64,000 bases of DNA from Lachnospiraceae bacterium (GTDB taxonomy: Bacteria; Bacillota; Clostridia; Lachnospirales; Lachnospiraceae). Location: assembly GCA_017395635.1 (NCBI GenBank), contig JAFQOE010000029.1:1-64000 (forward strand), in the 5' to 3' direction. Shown in pieces: positions 42,802 through 52,040 of this stretch. Each line of letters starts with the position of its first letter. The first letter of the stretch is position 1. Position numbers and translations under genes: made by a program. Under the pieces are notes generated by a model. It was not told where the DNA came from. It made no database searches and saw nothing but the letters and a program-made list of their open reading frames with translations.

Positions 42802-44718
42802 ATGAAAAAGGAAAACAAGATTCAAAAAAACTTAATGGTGTTGATATTGACATTTATGATGGTAAGTGTGTGGCAGGGAAAAGAAGTGCAAGCAGCAACG
42901 GACGAAGCGAAAGCAGAGGTACGTGAAATAATCGTTGAAATGTTTCAGGCAGGAGACACTTCTACACGGGACATTAATGATTTGAAATTGACTTGGAAAG
43001 AGTTTGATTCGATATATAATGATGTTATTGAGAATGAGTGTTGGTTGGAATATAGATGTTGTCATAATACGCTATATCAGACTACAACATATAAAGAGAA
43101 TAATATAAATTACGTATCTGATTTTTATTTGATGGGTATGGATCCGCAACTTCCAGAGTATACGGCAACTGCGAGGGAAAAGATTGAATACATAGAAAGT
43201 CAGATAGATTCTAAGATGACAGATTTGGACAAATTGGTGTTGATTCATGATTACATTGACAGAATTAACACATACAATTTGAATGCAGAGCATGGTTATA
43301 TTCATTCGGCAACAGGACCGCTTTATTTTGGAAGTAGTGTTTGTGATGGATATGCAAAAGCAATGAATCTGTTATTGAATGCTGTAGGCGTAGAGACAGA
43401 TACAATAAGTAATGACGGACATAGATGGAGTTTAGTAAAAATTGACGGCGAGTATTATCATGTGGATCCTACTTGGGATGATACAAGGTGTTACAAAACA
43501 GGAACATATAAAACTCACTATTTCATGATGCGCAATGATGATGAGTATAGAAATGATCCGTATAGTCCGCATGTTGGTTTTGGGTATCATGACTATGTTA
43601 ATAATGTAGATGTTACGACTTTTTCCACATCGACGAAATATACAGATTGGTATGTCCATTCCGTTATTGGAGATATGTATTATTATGATGGTTATTGGTA
43701 TTATGTTCAGAATGACTGTATTATGAAGAACAATATCCAGGGAACAGATTGTTCTACTGTTGTAAGTGGAACCAATATTACTTTGCAGGGGATTACAGAA
43801 GGTGTATTAACATATAGCATGAATGATGAAGAAAAAACAATCGTGCTCTCTGGTAATGAGGAAAGTGAGAATGGTGAAACTGAGGAAGGTGAAAATCCAG
43901 AAGGTGGAAGCACAGAAAGTGGAAGTACAGAAAGTGGAAGCACAGAAAGTGAAAACCCAGAAAGTGGAAGCACAGAAAGTGGAAGCACAGAAGGTGGAAG
44001 CACAGAAAGTGGAAGTACAGAAAGTGGAAGCACAGAAAGTGGAAGCACAGAAGATGGAAACACAGAAGGTGGAAGCACAAAAGGCGAAAACACACAAGAT
44101 GAAAATACAGAAAGCGGAAAAGTAGAAGACGAAAGAAAAGAGAGCGGAAACACCGAAGGTGAAAATACACAGAGTGGAAATGTAGAAAATGGAAGTGCAA
44201 CAGAAAATGATGGTGAGAATTTAACCGAAACAGGCAATTCTAATGAATATAAAGTAGAAGATGGAAATAACCAGAAGGGGGTTTTCAAAGATAAAAAGTC
44301 CAAATCCCATTATCGTATCTTAACAAAAGGGAAAAAGACTGGTACTGTAGATTATATAAAACCATATGCATCCGCAAAGGGAAAAGTAACAATTCCGGCC
44401 ACAATCAAAAAGAATGGCATTACATACAAGGTGGTTGGTATCAGTGCAAATGCCTTTAAAAATAACAAAAAAGTTACCCAGATTATTATTGGTAAGAATA
44501 TAAAAAATATTGGAGCAAAGGCATTTTACAATTGTAAGAAGTTAAAAACAATTAAAATCAATACCACAAAGTTAACTTCTTCTAGTGTTAAGAAAACTGC
44601 ATTTAAAGGCATTAATAAAAAGGTGACTGTGAAGGTGGCAAAGAGTAAGTACAGCAAATACAAAAAGTTGCTTACTTCCAAAGGGCTGAAATCCAAGAGT
44701 CAGGTTAAGAAGAAATAG
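42802..44718 (+). CDS. secreted transglutaminase-like protein with Ser/Glu repeats and LRR_5 tail
   Basis: A 638-residue secreted protein. Signal peptide 1-32 (ends near VQAA). The transglutaminase-like fold (about 120-240) has its triad in place: Cys181 in 'SSVCDGYAKAMN', His207 in 'DGHRWSLVK' and Asp222 in 'YYHVDPTWDD'. Residues ~355-470 are tandem 'GSTES' repeats (encoded by a 15-base DNA repeat), a likely flexible or wall-spanning stalk. Residues ~500-638 are the lysine-rich LRR_5 module shared with the BspA-like proteins. It may act as a protease or cross-linker on surface proteins. CAGGAGGAGAAAGAAGG precedes the ATG. Confidence 0.88.
   Translation: MKKENKIQKNLMVLILTFMMVSVWQGKEVQAATDEAKAEVREIIVEMFQAGDTSTRDINDLKLTWKEFDSIYNDVIENECWLEYRCCHNTLYQTTTYKENNINYVSDFYLMGMDPQLPEYTATAREKIEYIESQIDSKMTDLDKLVLIHDYIDRINTYNLNAEHGYIHSATGPLYFGSSVCDGYAKAMNLLLNAVGVETDTISNDGHRWSLVKIDGEYYHVDPTWDDTRCYKTGTYKTHYFMMRNDDEYRNDPYSPHVGFGYHDYVNNVDVTTFSTSTKYTDWYVHSVIGDMYYYDGYWYYVQNDCIMKNNIQGTDCSTVVSGTNITLQGITEGVLTYSMNDEEKTIVLSGNEESENGETEEGENPEGGSTESGSTESGSTESENPESGSTESGSTEGGSTESGSTESGSTESGSTEDGNTEGGSTKGENTQDENTESGKVEDERKESGNTEGENTQSGNVENGSATENDGENLTETGNSNEYKVEDGNNQKGVFKDKKSKSHYRILTKGKKTGTVDYIKPYASAKGKVTIPATIKKNGITYKVVGISANAFKNNKKVTQIIIGKNIKNIGAKAFYNCKKLKTIKINTTKLTSSSVKKTAFKGINKKVTVKVAKSKYSKYKKLLTSKGLKSKSQVKKK
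43861..44203 (+). repeat. 15-base coding tandem repeat (GSTES)
   Basis: Units of GGAAGCACAGAAAGT with point variants (GGAAGTACAGAAAGT, GAAAACCCAGAAAGT, GAAGGT) repeat through the transglutaminase-like gene, degenerating toward the 3' end. The array leaves long open frames in other frames and on the other strand; these are artefacts. Such arrays change copy number by slippage. Confidence 0.9.
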
Positions 44719-44775
44719 AAACACTGGTAGTACGATTAATTACTAAGAATACAATATGAATATTATTGAATAATG

Positions 44776-44818
44776 AAAGCCGCTGTAATCCTTTTAAAAT
44801 AAGGTGTACAGTGGCTTT
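44776..44818 (+). terminator. intrinsic terminator after the transglutaminase-like gene
   Basis: AAAGCCGCTGTA and TACAGTGGCTTT pair with one G-U, separated by 19 bases, followed by a short T/A run. Confidence 0.6.
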
Positions 44819-44910
44819 ATTAATTTCAAAGAGAAAGAAATATTACGACTAAGGGTTTTATATGAAAATTTGTACGGTATATTTATGGTATAATATTTAT
44901 TATTTTATTG

Positions 44911-44940
44911 TTGACAATACTGTGTGATGTACAGTATAAT
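44911..44940 (+). promoter_or_regulatory. PadR-gene promoter with operator dyad
   Basis: TTGACA (44911-44916), 18 bases, TATAAT (44935-44940). The exact dyad ATACTGT-N7-ACAGTAT (44917-44937) fills the spacer and runs into the -10. This is the classic place for autorepression by the PadR regulator encoded 130 bases downstream. Confidence 0.7.
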
Positions 44941-45070
44941 GTGAACTACAATATATTAAGGGTGCAAATTTAGATAAGGACATTTAAGAAATCTATAACT
45001 AGCAAAAGTTAGAAATCCTTGATGTCATTTGCAATGTAGAATGTAGTATGAAAAAGAAGGAAGGGCAGAT

Positions 45071-45412
45071 ATGGAAAAAGATTTATTAGAAAGCTTGTTA
45101 AGTGAATTGCGCAGGGGAACATTGATTCTTTGTGTGCTGAGCCAATTGGATCAATCACGTTACGGATATGCCTTGGTACAGAGCATGGAAGAGAAAGGCG
45201 TATCCATTGATCCTAATACGTTATATCCGTTGCTTAGACGATTGGAAAAGCAGGGGCTGTTATCTAGCGAATGGGATACTTCAGAAGCAAAGCCTCGAAA
45301 GTATTACAAGCGAACGGAATATGGAGAACAGATATATGAAAAACTGGTAGAACAATGGAAGTTAATGTCAGTTGGAATTAATGAATTATTAGGAGGGTCA
45401 AAAGATGAGTGA
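45071..45412 (+). CDS. PadR-family transcriptional regulator
   Basis: A 113-residue winged-helix repressor of the short PadR type: 'GTLILCVLSQLDQSRYGYAL', recognition region 'IDPNTLYPLLRRLEKQGLLSSEW' and 'RKYYKRTEYGEQIYEKL'. An AAGGAAGGGCAGAT site precedes the ATG. It overlaps the HAAS-domain membrane protein gene by 8 bases; the PadR-HAAS pair is a recurrent Firmicutes arrangement in which the regulator controls its partner. The operator dyad at 44917-44937 suggests autorepression. Confidence 0.92.
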   Translation: MEKDLLESLLSELRRGTLILCVLSQLDQSRYGYALVQSMEEKGVSIDPNTLYPLLRRLEKQGLLSSEWDTSEAKPRKYYKRTEYGEQIYEKLVEQWKLMSVGINELLGGSKDE

Positions 45413-46478
45413 GCAGGAAATGATTGAACGTTATATATATGATGTGGTGAAAAGAGTGCCACAGGATTGCAGAGAGGAAATTCGCATGGAGTTACAGTCG
45501 TTAATTGACGATATGTGTGAACAGGAGAATAGTTCTGTAGAAGAAGTGTTGCAAAAGCTTGGTGAACCTGCAAAGTTTGCAAGAAGATATCGAGATGAGG
45601 GAAGTTACCTGATTGGACCGGATTATTATGATGATTATGTGTGGATTGTGAAGATAGCCTTGTTTGGTATTGGAATTTCGGCTTTGGTTTCAGCAGTAGT
45701 GAATGGAATTACGAATTCTGGAGATGTAATTAATTTCCTTGTAGAATTCTTTGGGGAATTTTTTGAAACATTAATAAATGGTTCTTTTAGTGTGATTGGA
45801 ACGCTAACTATTATTTTTGCTATTATGGAAAAGAAGAAGGCAAAATTGGATATTAAGCCGGGAAAAAAATGGTCAGTAAAAGATTTGTCAAAAAATGTAG
45901 CAACAGTTAATTCATGGACCCCATTCTTGTTACCGGCAGTTCCGGATAAACGTGCAGTTATCAGTAGGGGAGATAGTGTATTTTCAATTATTTTTACAAT
46001 CGTATTTATTGTATTGTTAATTTTTGCACCACAGGTGTTTGGAGCATTTCATTATGAAGGAGGTAAGTTGATTTCGTCTACATGTATATTTAATCTGGAT
46101 GAGTGGGATAGAATCGTACCATTGTTTGTATTTAGCCTTTTTGTTGGTATGGTGAATTATATAGTTCGTTTGGTAATCGGATATCATTGTAAAACGGTTA
46201 TGTACAGTACAATTATTACGAATACTGTACAGATTGCAATCGCTTTCATTTTGCTTAATTACTTCCCATTCTTTAATGTTGATTTTGCAAATCAGGTAAA
46301 AAGTATGATGGAGATTACAACATTTTCAAATGGAGATATTTTGTTTTATTGGGGAAGTAAGAGATTTGATAATTTCATGTTGCTGTTTATTGTGTTGATT
46401 TCCTTGTTGGATATAGGAGTTTCCTTGTATAAAACATTGAGATACAATAATAAGGTAGACAAAATAGTAGAGAAGTAA
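45405..46478 (+). CDS. HAAS-domain membrane protein
   Basis: A 357-residue membrane protein. The N-terminal helical HAAS signalling domain (about residues 3-65: 'IERYIYDVVKRVPQDCREEI', 'VEEVLQKLGEPAKFARRY') is followed by a membrane segment near 82-105, another near 115-140, a cytoplasmic loop and four to five more segments to the end. HAAS domains pair with PadR-type regulators. AGGAGGGTC precedes its ATG inside padR. The role in sensing is inferred from this pairing only. Confidence 0.85.
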   Translation: MSEQEMIERYIYDVVKRVPQDCREEIRMELQSLIDDMCEQENSSVEEVLQKLGEPAKFARRYRDEGSYLIGPDYYDDYVWIVKIALFGIGISALVSAVVNGITNSGDVINFLVEFFGEFFETLINGSFSVIGTLTIIFAIMEKKKAKLDIKPGKKWSVKDLSKNVATVNSWTPFLLPAVPDKRAVISRGDSVFSIIFTIVFIVLLIFAPQVFGAFHYEGGKLISSTCIFNLDEWDRIVPLFVFSLFVGMVNYIVRLVIGYHCKTVMYSTIITNTVQIAIAFILLNYFPFFNVDFANQVKSMMEITTFSNGDILFYWGSKRFDNFMLLFIVLISLLDIGVSLYKTLRYNNKVDKIVEK

Positions 46479-46627
46479 TGTTGAGGGAAAATCTATTTGT
46501 TACTTGGAATAAAAGTGAAATGTATTGGTTACAAAAATGAAATTATTTGAACTTTTTTCTCGTTTGCAACAATATAATAATAAGAGATGATATATATACT
46601 CAATTATTTACATAGGAGGATGAGGAA

Positions 46628-46990
46628 ATGGGATGTTTAGGTAATATTCTTTGGATTGTTTTTGGTGGAGCAGAAGGAGCATTGGCATGGTTTGTATATG
46701 GATGCTTATGGTCTATTACGATTGTGGGAATTCCGATTGGAAAGCAGTGTTTTAAGTATGCAGGTTTGGCTTTGTTTCCATTTGGAAAAGAGGTTGACTA
46801 TGGTGGAGGCGGAATGTCCTTATTTGCCAATATAATTTGGATGCTTGTGACAGGAATTCCTATGGCGATAGCACATTTCCTTGCAGGTTGTATATTATGT
46901 GTGACCATTATTGGAATCCCGTTTGGATTGCAACATTTTAAATTGGCGAAGCTTGCTTTAATGCCATTTGGCACAGATGTACATCGTTAA
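46628..46990 (+). CDS. YccF-domain membrane protein
   Basis: A 120-residue membrane protein made of two YccF repeats: 'LGNILWIVFGGAEGALAWFV', 'SITIVGIPIGKQCFKYAGLA', then 'NIIWMLVTGIPMAIAHFLAG' and 'TIIGIPFGLQHFKLAKLAL'. The 'GIPxGxQxFKxA' motif in both halves identifies the family, of unknown function. AGGAGGATGAGGAA precedes the ATG. Monocistronic with a terminator. Confidence 0.93.
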   Translation: MGCLGNILWIVFGGAEGALAWFVYGCLWSITIVGIPIGKQCFKYAGLALFPFGKEVDYGGGGMSLFANIIWMLVTGIPMAIAHFLAGCILCVTIIGIPFGLQHFKLAKLALMPFGTDVHR

Positions 46991-47012
46991 AAAATGCACA
47001 TTTTACAAATTT

Positions 47013-47046
47013 ACAGCTCAGAGCATTGATTGCTTTGGGCTGTTTT
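47013..47046 (+). terminator. intrinsic terminator after the YccF gene
   Basis: CAGCTCAGAGCA and TGCTTTGGGCTG pair (with G-U pairs) around a five-base loop, followed by TTTTCAATTTTT. Confidence 0.75.
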
Positions 47047-47158
47047 CAATTTTTCTTCAAATCTCTTCAAGGTTATTTCAAGAAATGTCTGATACCATTT
47101 TTCTAAAGTATTTGAACTGTGTAATGAAAACGTTCAACTGAAAAAAATGGAGGAAGAT

Positions 47159-49678
47159 ATGAAAAAAATAAAATTTCCCAAATTAAACATTAGAAAAATT
47201 AAGAAAAAATGGATTATCGGTGGAGTAGTTGTGTTACTTGTTGTTATTGCAGGAGCAAGATTTTTTGTGATGCGTTCTAAGATGAACCAGATTGTAAAGG
47301 GTAATACAAAAGTGAATACTACAGTAAGCACAGGAACGATACAGACCAGTGTTTCAGGAACCGGAAGCATTTCCTATGCTGACACAACAGACATTGTTGT
47401 ACCAAGTAGTTTAATGGTAGATGAACTCTTGGTAAGTGAAGGCAGCAATGTAGCAGTAGGCGAAGTGATTGCTACTGTGGATGCAGCATCTCTTGCAATG
47501 TGCTTAAATGAAGTAGAAGAAGCCATTGCAGAGGTGGATGACACGATTGCTTCAGAAAACAGTAGCTCTACTAGCCAAAGTATTAAGGCAGGTGTAGCCG
47601 GTCGTGTTAAGAAAATCTATGCAGACGCAGATGATAATGTTGCAGATATCATGAAGGAAAAAGGTGCATTGATGCTATTGTCGGCGGATGATTTGATGAT
47701 GGTTACGATAGAAGATGCATCATCCGTGATGGTTGGTGATGAAGTAGTTGTAAGTAGTGGTGATACAACTACGGATGGTACAGTAGAGAGTCTTGATGCA
47801 ACTGGTGTTGTGGTTACATTTGATGACAGTGTGTTTGCTTATGAGGAAGAAGTAACAGTATCTGATAAAGAAGGAACTACACTAGGAACAGGTAAAGCAT
47901 ACATACATCAGGAGATTTCAGTAGTTGCAAGCAGTGGGACTATTTCTTCTTTAAATGTCTCATTGAACAGTAATGTGAGTGCATCTACCAAGGTGTTTAC
48001 TTTAACTAGTAGTGCAAAATCAGCGGAGTATATGCAGGCTGTAACAGAGAGAGAACAGTTAGTTGTTCTATTGAATACATTGGTTGCAATTCAGGTAAAT
48101 GGTGGAATTACAGCTCCGGTGGATGGTATGTTACAGACAGTGAATACATCAACGGGAAGTAGTTCTGGTTCATCTGGTGAGTCTTTAGGAAGTGGTTTTA
48201 TGATGGATGCATCGGATGAGAGTGAAAATGTAAAAGTAGTAGAAAATTCAGAGATTGTGGAGATTGCAGAAAATGTAGACAATCTAGTGGTGACGGAAAC
48301 GCTTGAATTAACGCAGTTAGCTAGTGAAAATACAGAGGCAGTAGATGAGCAAGGGTTGGAAGCAGAACTTTCAGAGGAAAAAAGCATTGAAATGACAACT
48401 ATGATAGAAAGTGCAGATGATGCAACAGGAATGATGCAACTTTCTGTTAGTAGTATGTCTGAATTAGAAACTTCTATGTCGGAAGTATCAATAAATAATC
48501 AGGGAACAGCAACAGATGAGAAGATTCCGGCCGAAGTACCATTTGGTCTTACAGGTGGAGAAGGTGTAATCTATGGAACTACAACAGATATGGAATATGC
48601 AGACAAAGAGGATGCAGCAGAATGGAAACCGTGTACGGCTGACAAGACAGAAGTGGCAGCGGGAATCTGGTATGTGAGAGTAAAGGCTACAGAAACGGCA
48701 CAAGCAAGTGCGGCAGTAAAGATTGAGGTAAAAGCAGCTGGCACTAATAATGCAGAACAAAATCAGAATACGGAACAAAATGCTGAACAACAAAAAACGG
48801 AACAGTCAACCAGTGATTCTTCAGAAAACAAATCTGAACAGGGTTCGACAGGGAAAGAAGACACGCCAACTGTTCCAAACGATAAAACAGGGACGGATGC
48901 GAATGATAGTGATAGTAGTAAGAAAAATACAGGTAACACATCGGGTGGAAACTCTATGTCCGGTGGAGTTTCAGTAAGCCGAAGTAGTTCATCTAGCGCT
49001 TCGAGTAGTAGTACTACAAGTGCCAGTGAAAGTGTAGAAACAACCAATATCTTCACAATTGCCAATGGTGACAAAATGATGGTTACCATGAGTGTGGATG
49101 AGTTGGATATTGGGAATATGCAGATAGGTCTTGAAGCAGAGATTACATTGGATGCCATCGAAGGAGAAACATTTAAGGGAACGATAACAAGTGTGAGTGG
49201 CAATGCAAGTTCTAGTGGTGGAAGTTCACAGTATCCGGTTGAGATTGTATTTGATAAAACAGATGCAATGCTATCTGGTATGAATGCTTCGATAGAAGTA
49301 ATTATTGAACAGGCAGAAAATGTATTAACATTACCGATTTCTGCAATTCAGGATGATGGAAATTATAGCTATGTATATACCGGTTATGATGAGTCAACCG
49401 ATAAATTATCCGGAAAGGTACAGGTTGAGACTGGTTTGTCAGATGAGACAAGTGTGGAAATTACATCAGGATTAGCGGAAGGCGATACAGTATATTATGA
49501 AATGAAAGGCAGTGAAGACAGTACATCAAACAGTAATGGTATGGGAGGCTTCACAATGCCTGGTGGAGGATTTCCGAGTGGCGGTGGATTCCCAAGCGGC
49601 GGTGGATTCCCAAGTGGAGGTGATTTCCCTAGCGGTGGTGGTAATAGAAGCCAACGAGGCGGAATGGGAGGTCGTTAA
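47159..49678 (+). CDS. MacA-like membrane-fusion (adaptor) protein with large insertion
   Basis: An 839-residue HlyD/MacA-type adaptor for the ABC pair that follows. One membrane segment (about 17-36); a barrel-sandwich (biotinyl-lipoyl-like) region (about 60-300); a second half returning at about 620-790 ('GDKMMVTMSVDELDIGNMQI', 'LPISAIQDDGNYSYVYTGYD'). Between them are some 270 residues not found in ordinary adaptors: an acidic Ser/Glu stretch, a 60-residue surface-type repeat ('GVIYGTTTDMEYADKEDAAE...'), and a Gln/Asn/Ser-rich linker. The end carries four 'GGGFPSG' repeats. The start at 47159 follows GGAGGAAGAT; a frame from 47147 starts inside the ribosome site. Confidence 0.88.
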   Translation: MKKIKFPKLNIRKIKKKWIIGGVVVLLVVIAGARFFVMRSKMNQIVKGNTKVNTTVSTGTIQTSVSGTGSISYADTTDIVVPSSLMVDELLVSEGSNVAVGEVIATVDAASLAMCLNEVEEAIAEVDDTIASENSSSTSQSIKAGVAGRVKKIYADADDNVADIMKEKGALMLLSADDLMMVTIEDASSVMVGDEVVVSSGDTTTDGTVESLDATGVVVTFDDSVFAYEEEVTVSDKEGTTLGTGKAYIHQEISVVASSGTISSLNVSLNSNVSASTKVFTLTSSAKSAEYMQAVTEREQLVVLLNTLVAIQVNGGITAPVDGMLQTVNTSTGSSSGSSGESLGSGFMMDASDESENVKVVENSEIVEIAENVDNLVVTETLELTQLASENTEAVDEQGLEAELSEEKSIEMTTMIESADDATGMMQLSVSSMSELETSMSEVSINNQGTATDEKIPAEVPFGLTGGEGVIYGTTTDMEYADKEDAAEWKPCTADKTEVAAGIWYVRVKATETAQASAAVKIEVKAAGTNNAEQNQNTEQNAEQQKTEQSTSDSSENKSEQGSTGKEDTPTVPNDKTGTDANDSDSSKKNTGNTSGGNSMSGGVSVSRSSSSSASSSSTTSASESVETTNIFTIANGDKMMVTMSVDELDIGNMQIGLEAEITLDAIEGETFKGTITSVSGNASSSGGSSQYPVEIVFDKTDAMLSGMNASIEVIIEQAENVLTLPISAIQDDGNYSYVYTGYDESTDKLSGKVQVETGLSDETSVEITSGLAEGDTVYYEMKGSEDSTSNSNGMGGFTMPGGGFPSGGGFPSGGGFPSGGDFPSGGGNRSQRGGMGGR

Positions 49679-49680
49679 GC

Positions 49681-50394
49681 ATGGAGAATAGCAGATACAT
49701 GATAGAAATGGATAATATCTGCAAGACCTATGAAATAGGTGATGAGATTGTCAAAGCATTAGACCATGCATCCTTACAGATTGCAGAAGGTGAGTTTGTA
49801 AGTATTATTGGTCCGTCCGGAAGTGGTAAATCAACCCTTATGAATGTAATTGGTTGTCTGGATGTGGCGGACGAAGGTGAATACTATTTGGATGGTTTGT
49901 CTATTAAGGAATATTCAGAGGATGATTTGGCATTTGTTCGAAACGAAAAAATTGGATTTGTTTTTCAGAACTTTAATTTACTCAGTAAATTATCCGCAAA
50001 AGAAAATGTGGAATTACCATTGATTTATCAGAAAATACAAAAGAAAGAAAGAGAAGAACGAGTACTTGCTGCATTAGAACGTGTGAATCTTGTAAAACGT
50101 AAGGAGCATAGACCGATGGAGCTTTCCGGAGGACAACAACAACGTGTGGCGATTGCCAGAGCCTTGGTTACAAAGCCATCCCTCATTTTGGCAGATGAGC
50201 CAACCGGTAATCTGGATACAAAGACAGGTGAGGAAATTATGCGTTTATTTCACGAACTACATGAACAGGGTAATACGATTGTGTTGATTACGCATGATGA
50301 GAGTGTAGCTGATCAGGCAGAACGTAAGATTCGAATTTTGGACGGAAAAGTAACAGAAGTCGCGCCTTTCGAAAGTGGGGTGAATAATGTATGA
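49681..50394 (+). CDS. MacB-type ABC transporter ATP-binding protein
   Basis: A 237-residue ATPase of the MacB/LolD group. Walker A 'GPSGSGKST' (about residues 42-50), Q-loop '[13 protein letters not shown]', signature '[19 protein letters not shown]', Walker B '[12 protein letters not shown]', switch His in 'LITHDES'. It starts two bases after the adaptor gene stop and ends in a 4-base ATGA overlap with the permease gene, so the three genes form a tight operon for a tripartite-like exporter. Confidence 0.95.
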   Translation: MENSRYMIEMDNICKTYEIGDEIVKALDHASLQIAEGEFVSIIGPSGSGKSTLMNVIGCLDVADEGEYYLDGLSIKEYSEDDLAFVRNEKIGFVFQNFNLLSKLSAKENVELPLIYQKIQKKEREERVLAALERVNLVKRKEHRPMELSGGQQQRVAIARALVTKPSLILADEPTGNLDTKTGEEIMRLFHELHEQGNTIVLITHDESVADQAERKIRILDGKVTEVAPFESGVNNV

Positions 50395-51566
50395 TTTTTC
50401 AGTCAATTAAAATGGCAGTGGATTCTATTTTGTCTAATAAAATGCGTTCGTTTCTGACTATGCTTGGAATGATAATTGGTGTTATGTCATTGGTTGTATT
50501 AGTATCGATTGTGAATGGTGCAACCTCAAGCGTGACGGATTCCATATCACAGATTGGAACGAATATGCTTACAGTACAGATATTGGATGACAAAGGAGAA
50601 CCATTTACTTTGGATGAAGTGATGGGATTAAGTGAAAAAGAATCCGTGTCAGCTACAGCACCATTTTCACAGGGAAGTGCAACTGCTAAGTATGGTAGTA
50701 CGACTGAGAACATTACTTTATATGGAACGACAGGATCATATTACGATATTGAAGGTTTATCTCTTGCCAGAGGACGTTTTCTCAAAAATACAGACGTGAA
50801 GAACAGTACGTATGTTGCGGTGATTAATTCGGCAACGGCAGAAAACCTGTTTGAGCGTAGCAATGTTGTGGGAGAAATTATGTCGATAGATGGATATCAT
50901 TTCACAATTATTGGTGTGTTAGAAGAGGAAGAGAGCACAATAGGTAATACTTCGGATCGGCTTGAAGCATATATTCCATATACTGCACTTTCTAAGATTA
51001 TGGGTAGTAGCAGGCAGATTACAAGTTTTTATGTATCTTCTGCGGATGGAAATAGTATGGATATGGTGGAGCAGGAAATGACGATGTATCTTTATCAGAG
51101 ACTTGGTGATACGGACTCTTTTTCGATTGTGAATTCTTCTGCTGTTATGGAAACTATGAGTAGCGTAACGGATACAATGAAATTGATGTTAGGTGGTATT
51201 GCAGCGATTTCGTTATTGGTTGGCGGAATTGGTATTATGAATATTATGCTTGTTTCGGTAACAGAACGTACTAGAGAAATTGGTATTCGTAAAGCAATTG
51301 GAGCAAGAAAGCAGACTATATTGGTTCAATTTCTAATAGAAGCATTGTTGGTTAGTGTAACTGGTTGCCTGGTTGGAATTGGATTATCAGCGCTTACAAT
51401 ATTTATTATTAATAATGTAGCGTCATCGTTATCTGCAAGTATGTCGTTAGACATCGTATTGATTTCGATTGGATTTTCCATGATAATTGGAGTGGTGTTT
51501 GGTATTTATCCTGCATACAAGGCTGCTAATATGCGTCCGATTGAAGCATTACGACATGATACGTAA
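50391..51566 (+). CDS. MacB-like ABC permease
   Basis: A 391-residue permease with the MacB plan: membrane segment near 20-45, an external MacB_PCD domain (about 50-255), and three C-terminal membrane segments with the FtsX core 'VGGIGIMNIMLVSVTERTRE' and 'GIRKAIGARKQTILVQFLIE'. It works with the preceding ATPase and adaptor, probably exporting a peptide or lipid-like compound. The substrate is not evident. Confidence 0.94.
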   Translation: MIFQSIKMAVDSILSNKMRSFLTMLGMIIGVMSLVVLVSIVNGATSSVTDSISQIGTNMLTVQILDDKGEPFTLDEVMGLSEKESVSATAPFSQGSATAKYGSTTENITLYGTTGSYYDIEGLSLARGRFLKNTDVKNSTYVAVINSATAENLFERSNVVGEIMSIDGYHFTIIGVLEEEESTIGNTSDRLEAYIPYTALSKIMGSSRQITSFYVSSADGNSMDMVEQEMTMYLYQRLGDTDSFSIVNSSAVMETMSSVTDTMKLMLGGIAAISLLVGGIGIMNIMLVSVTERTREIGIRKAIGARKQTILVQFLIEALLVSVTGCLVGIGLSALTIFIINNVASSLSASMSLDIVLISIGFSMIIGVVFGIYPAYKAANMRPIEALRHDT

Positions 51567-51602
51567 CTACAAATAAAATTCAGCTGATATTCAAAAATCG
51601 AC

Positions 51603-51652
51603 AAAAAGTCCTTTCACATATGAGAATATACTTATATGTGGAAGGACTTTTT
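51603..51652. terminator. bidirectional intrinsic terminator
   Basis: AAAAAGTCCTTTCACATAT and ATATGTGGAAGGACTTTTT form a 19-bp stem with one G-U pair between the MacB-like operon and the convergent genes. Confidence 0.9.
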
Positions 51653-51659
51653 AGTAACT

Positions 51660-52040
51660 TTAATTGAACGGATTTAGATTATTAATAATACCGTTTTCAT
51701 CAATATTCCAATCCGGATAACGTTCAAAAGCATATCTTTCCGCCTCATAGAAATGTTTTGCATGAATGCTCCATGTAATGGTTTTCTTTTTTGTGTTTAT
51801 CTTAAAACAACGATTTTTTCCATATCCCAAAGACATCACATATAAGACATCTTCATCTGCAATAACAAACACTTCACCTAACAAGTTCCGATATACCAAT
51901 CCTCCCGGATAAAAAATCAAGACGCACCTTGTAATAGATAGCCAAAACGCAACGCTCAATGTCATGAGCATAGGTGTACAGAACAATAATGCAAATCCAC
52001 ACTCCATGCCTCCGGAAGAAAAATTTTTATTCTTTACCAT
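51660..52040 (-). CDS. small membrane protein of unknown function
   Basis: A protein of about 127 residues with two hydrophobic segments (about 15-35 and 38-50) and a C-terminal cytoplasmic beta-like part ('KTITWSIHAKHFYEAERYAF'), reminiscent of bacterial PH-like membrane proteins. The start is uncertain: ATG at 52040 overlaps the PurF-like gene end by 14 bases and has only a weak ribosome site; ATG at 52007 has GGAGG but only one base away. It is translated after, and likely with, the PurF-like gene. I do not recognise the family. Confidence 0.55.
   Translation of the reverse strand: MVKNKNFSSGGMECGFALLFCTPMLMTLSVAFWLSITRCVLIFYPGGLVYRNLLGEVFVIADEDVLYVMSLGYGKNRCFKINTKKKTITWSIHAKHFYEAERYAFERYPDWNIDENGIINNLNPFN

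Noticed and set aside
43897..44100. CRISPR-like array
   Set aside because: Short direct repeats here are contiguous coding repeats with no unique spacers; no cas genes are present.
43707..44303. Long minus-strand and alternative-frame open frames across the GSTES repeat
   Set aside because: Repeats whose unit length is a multiple of three keep other frames open; the encoded strings are low-complexity and lack starts with ribosome sites.
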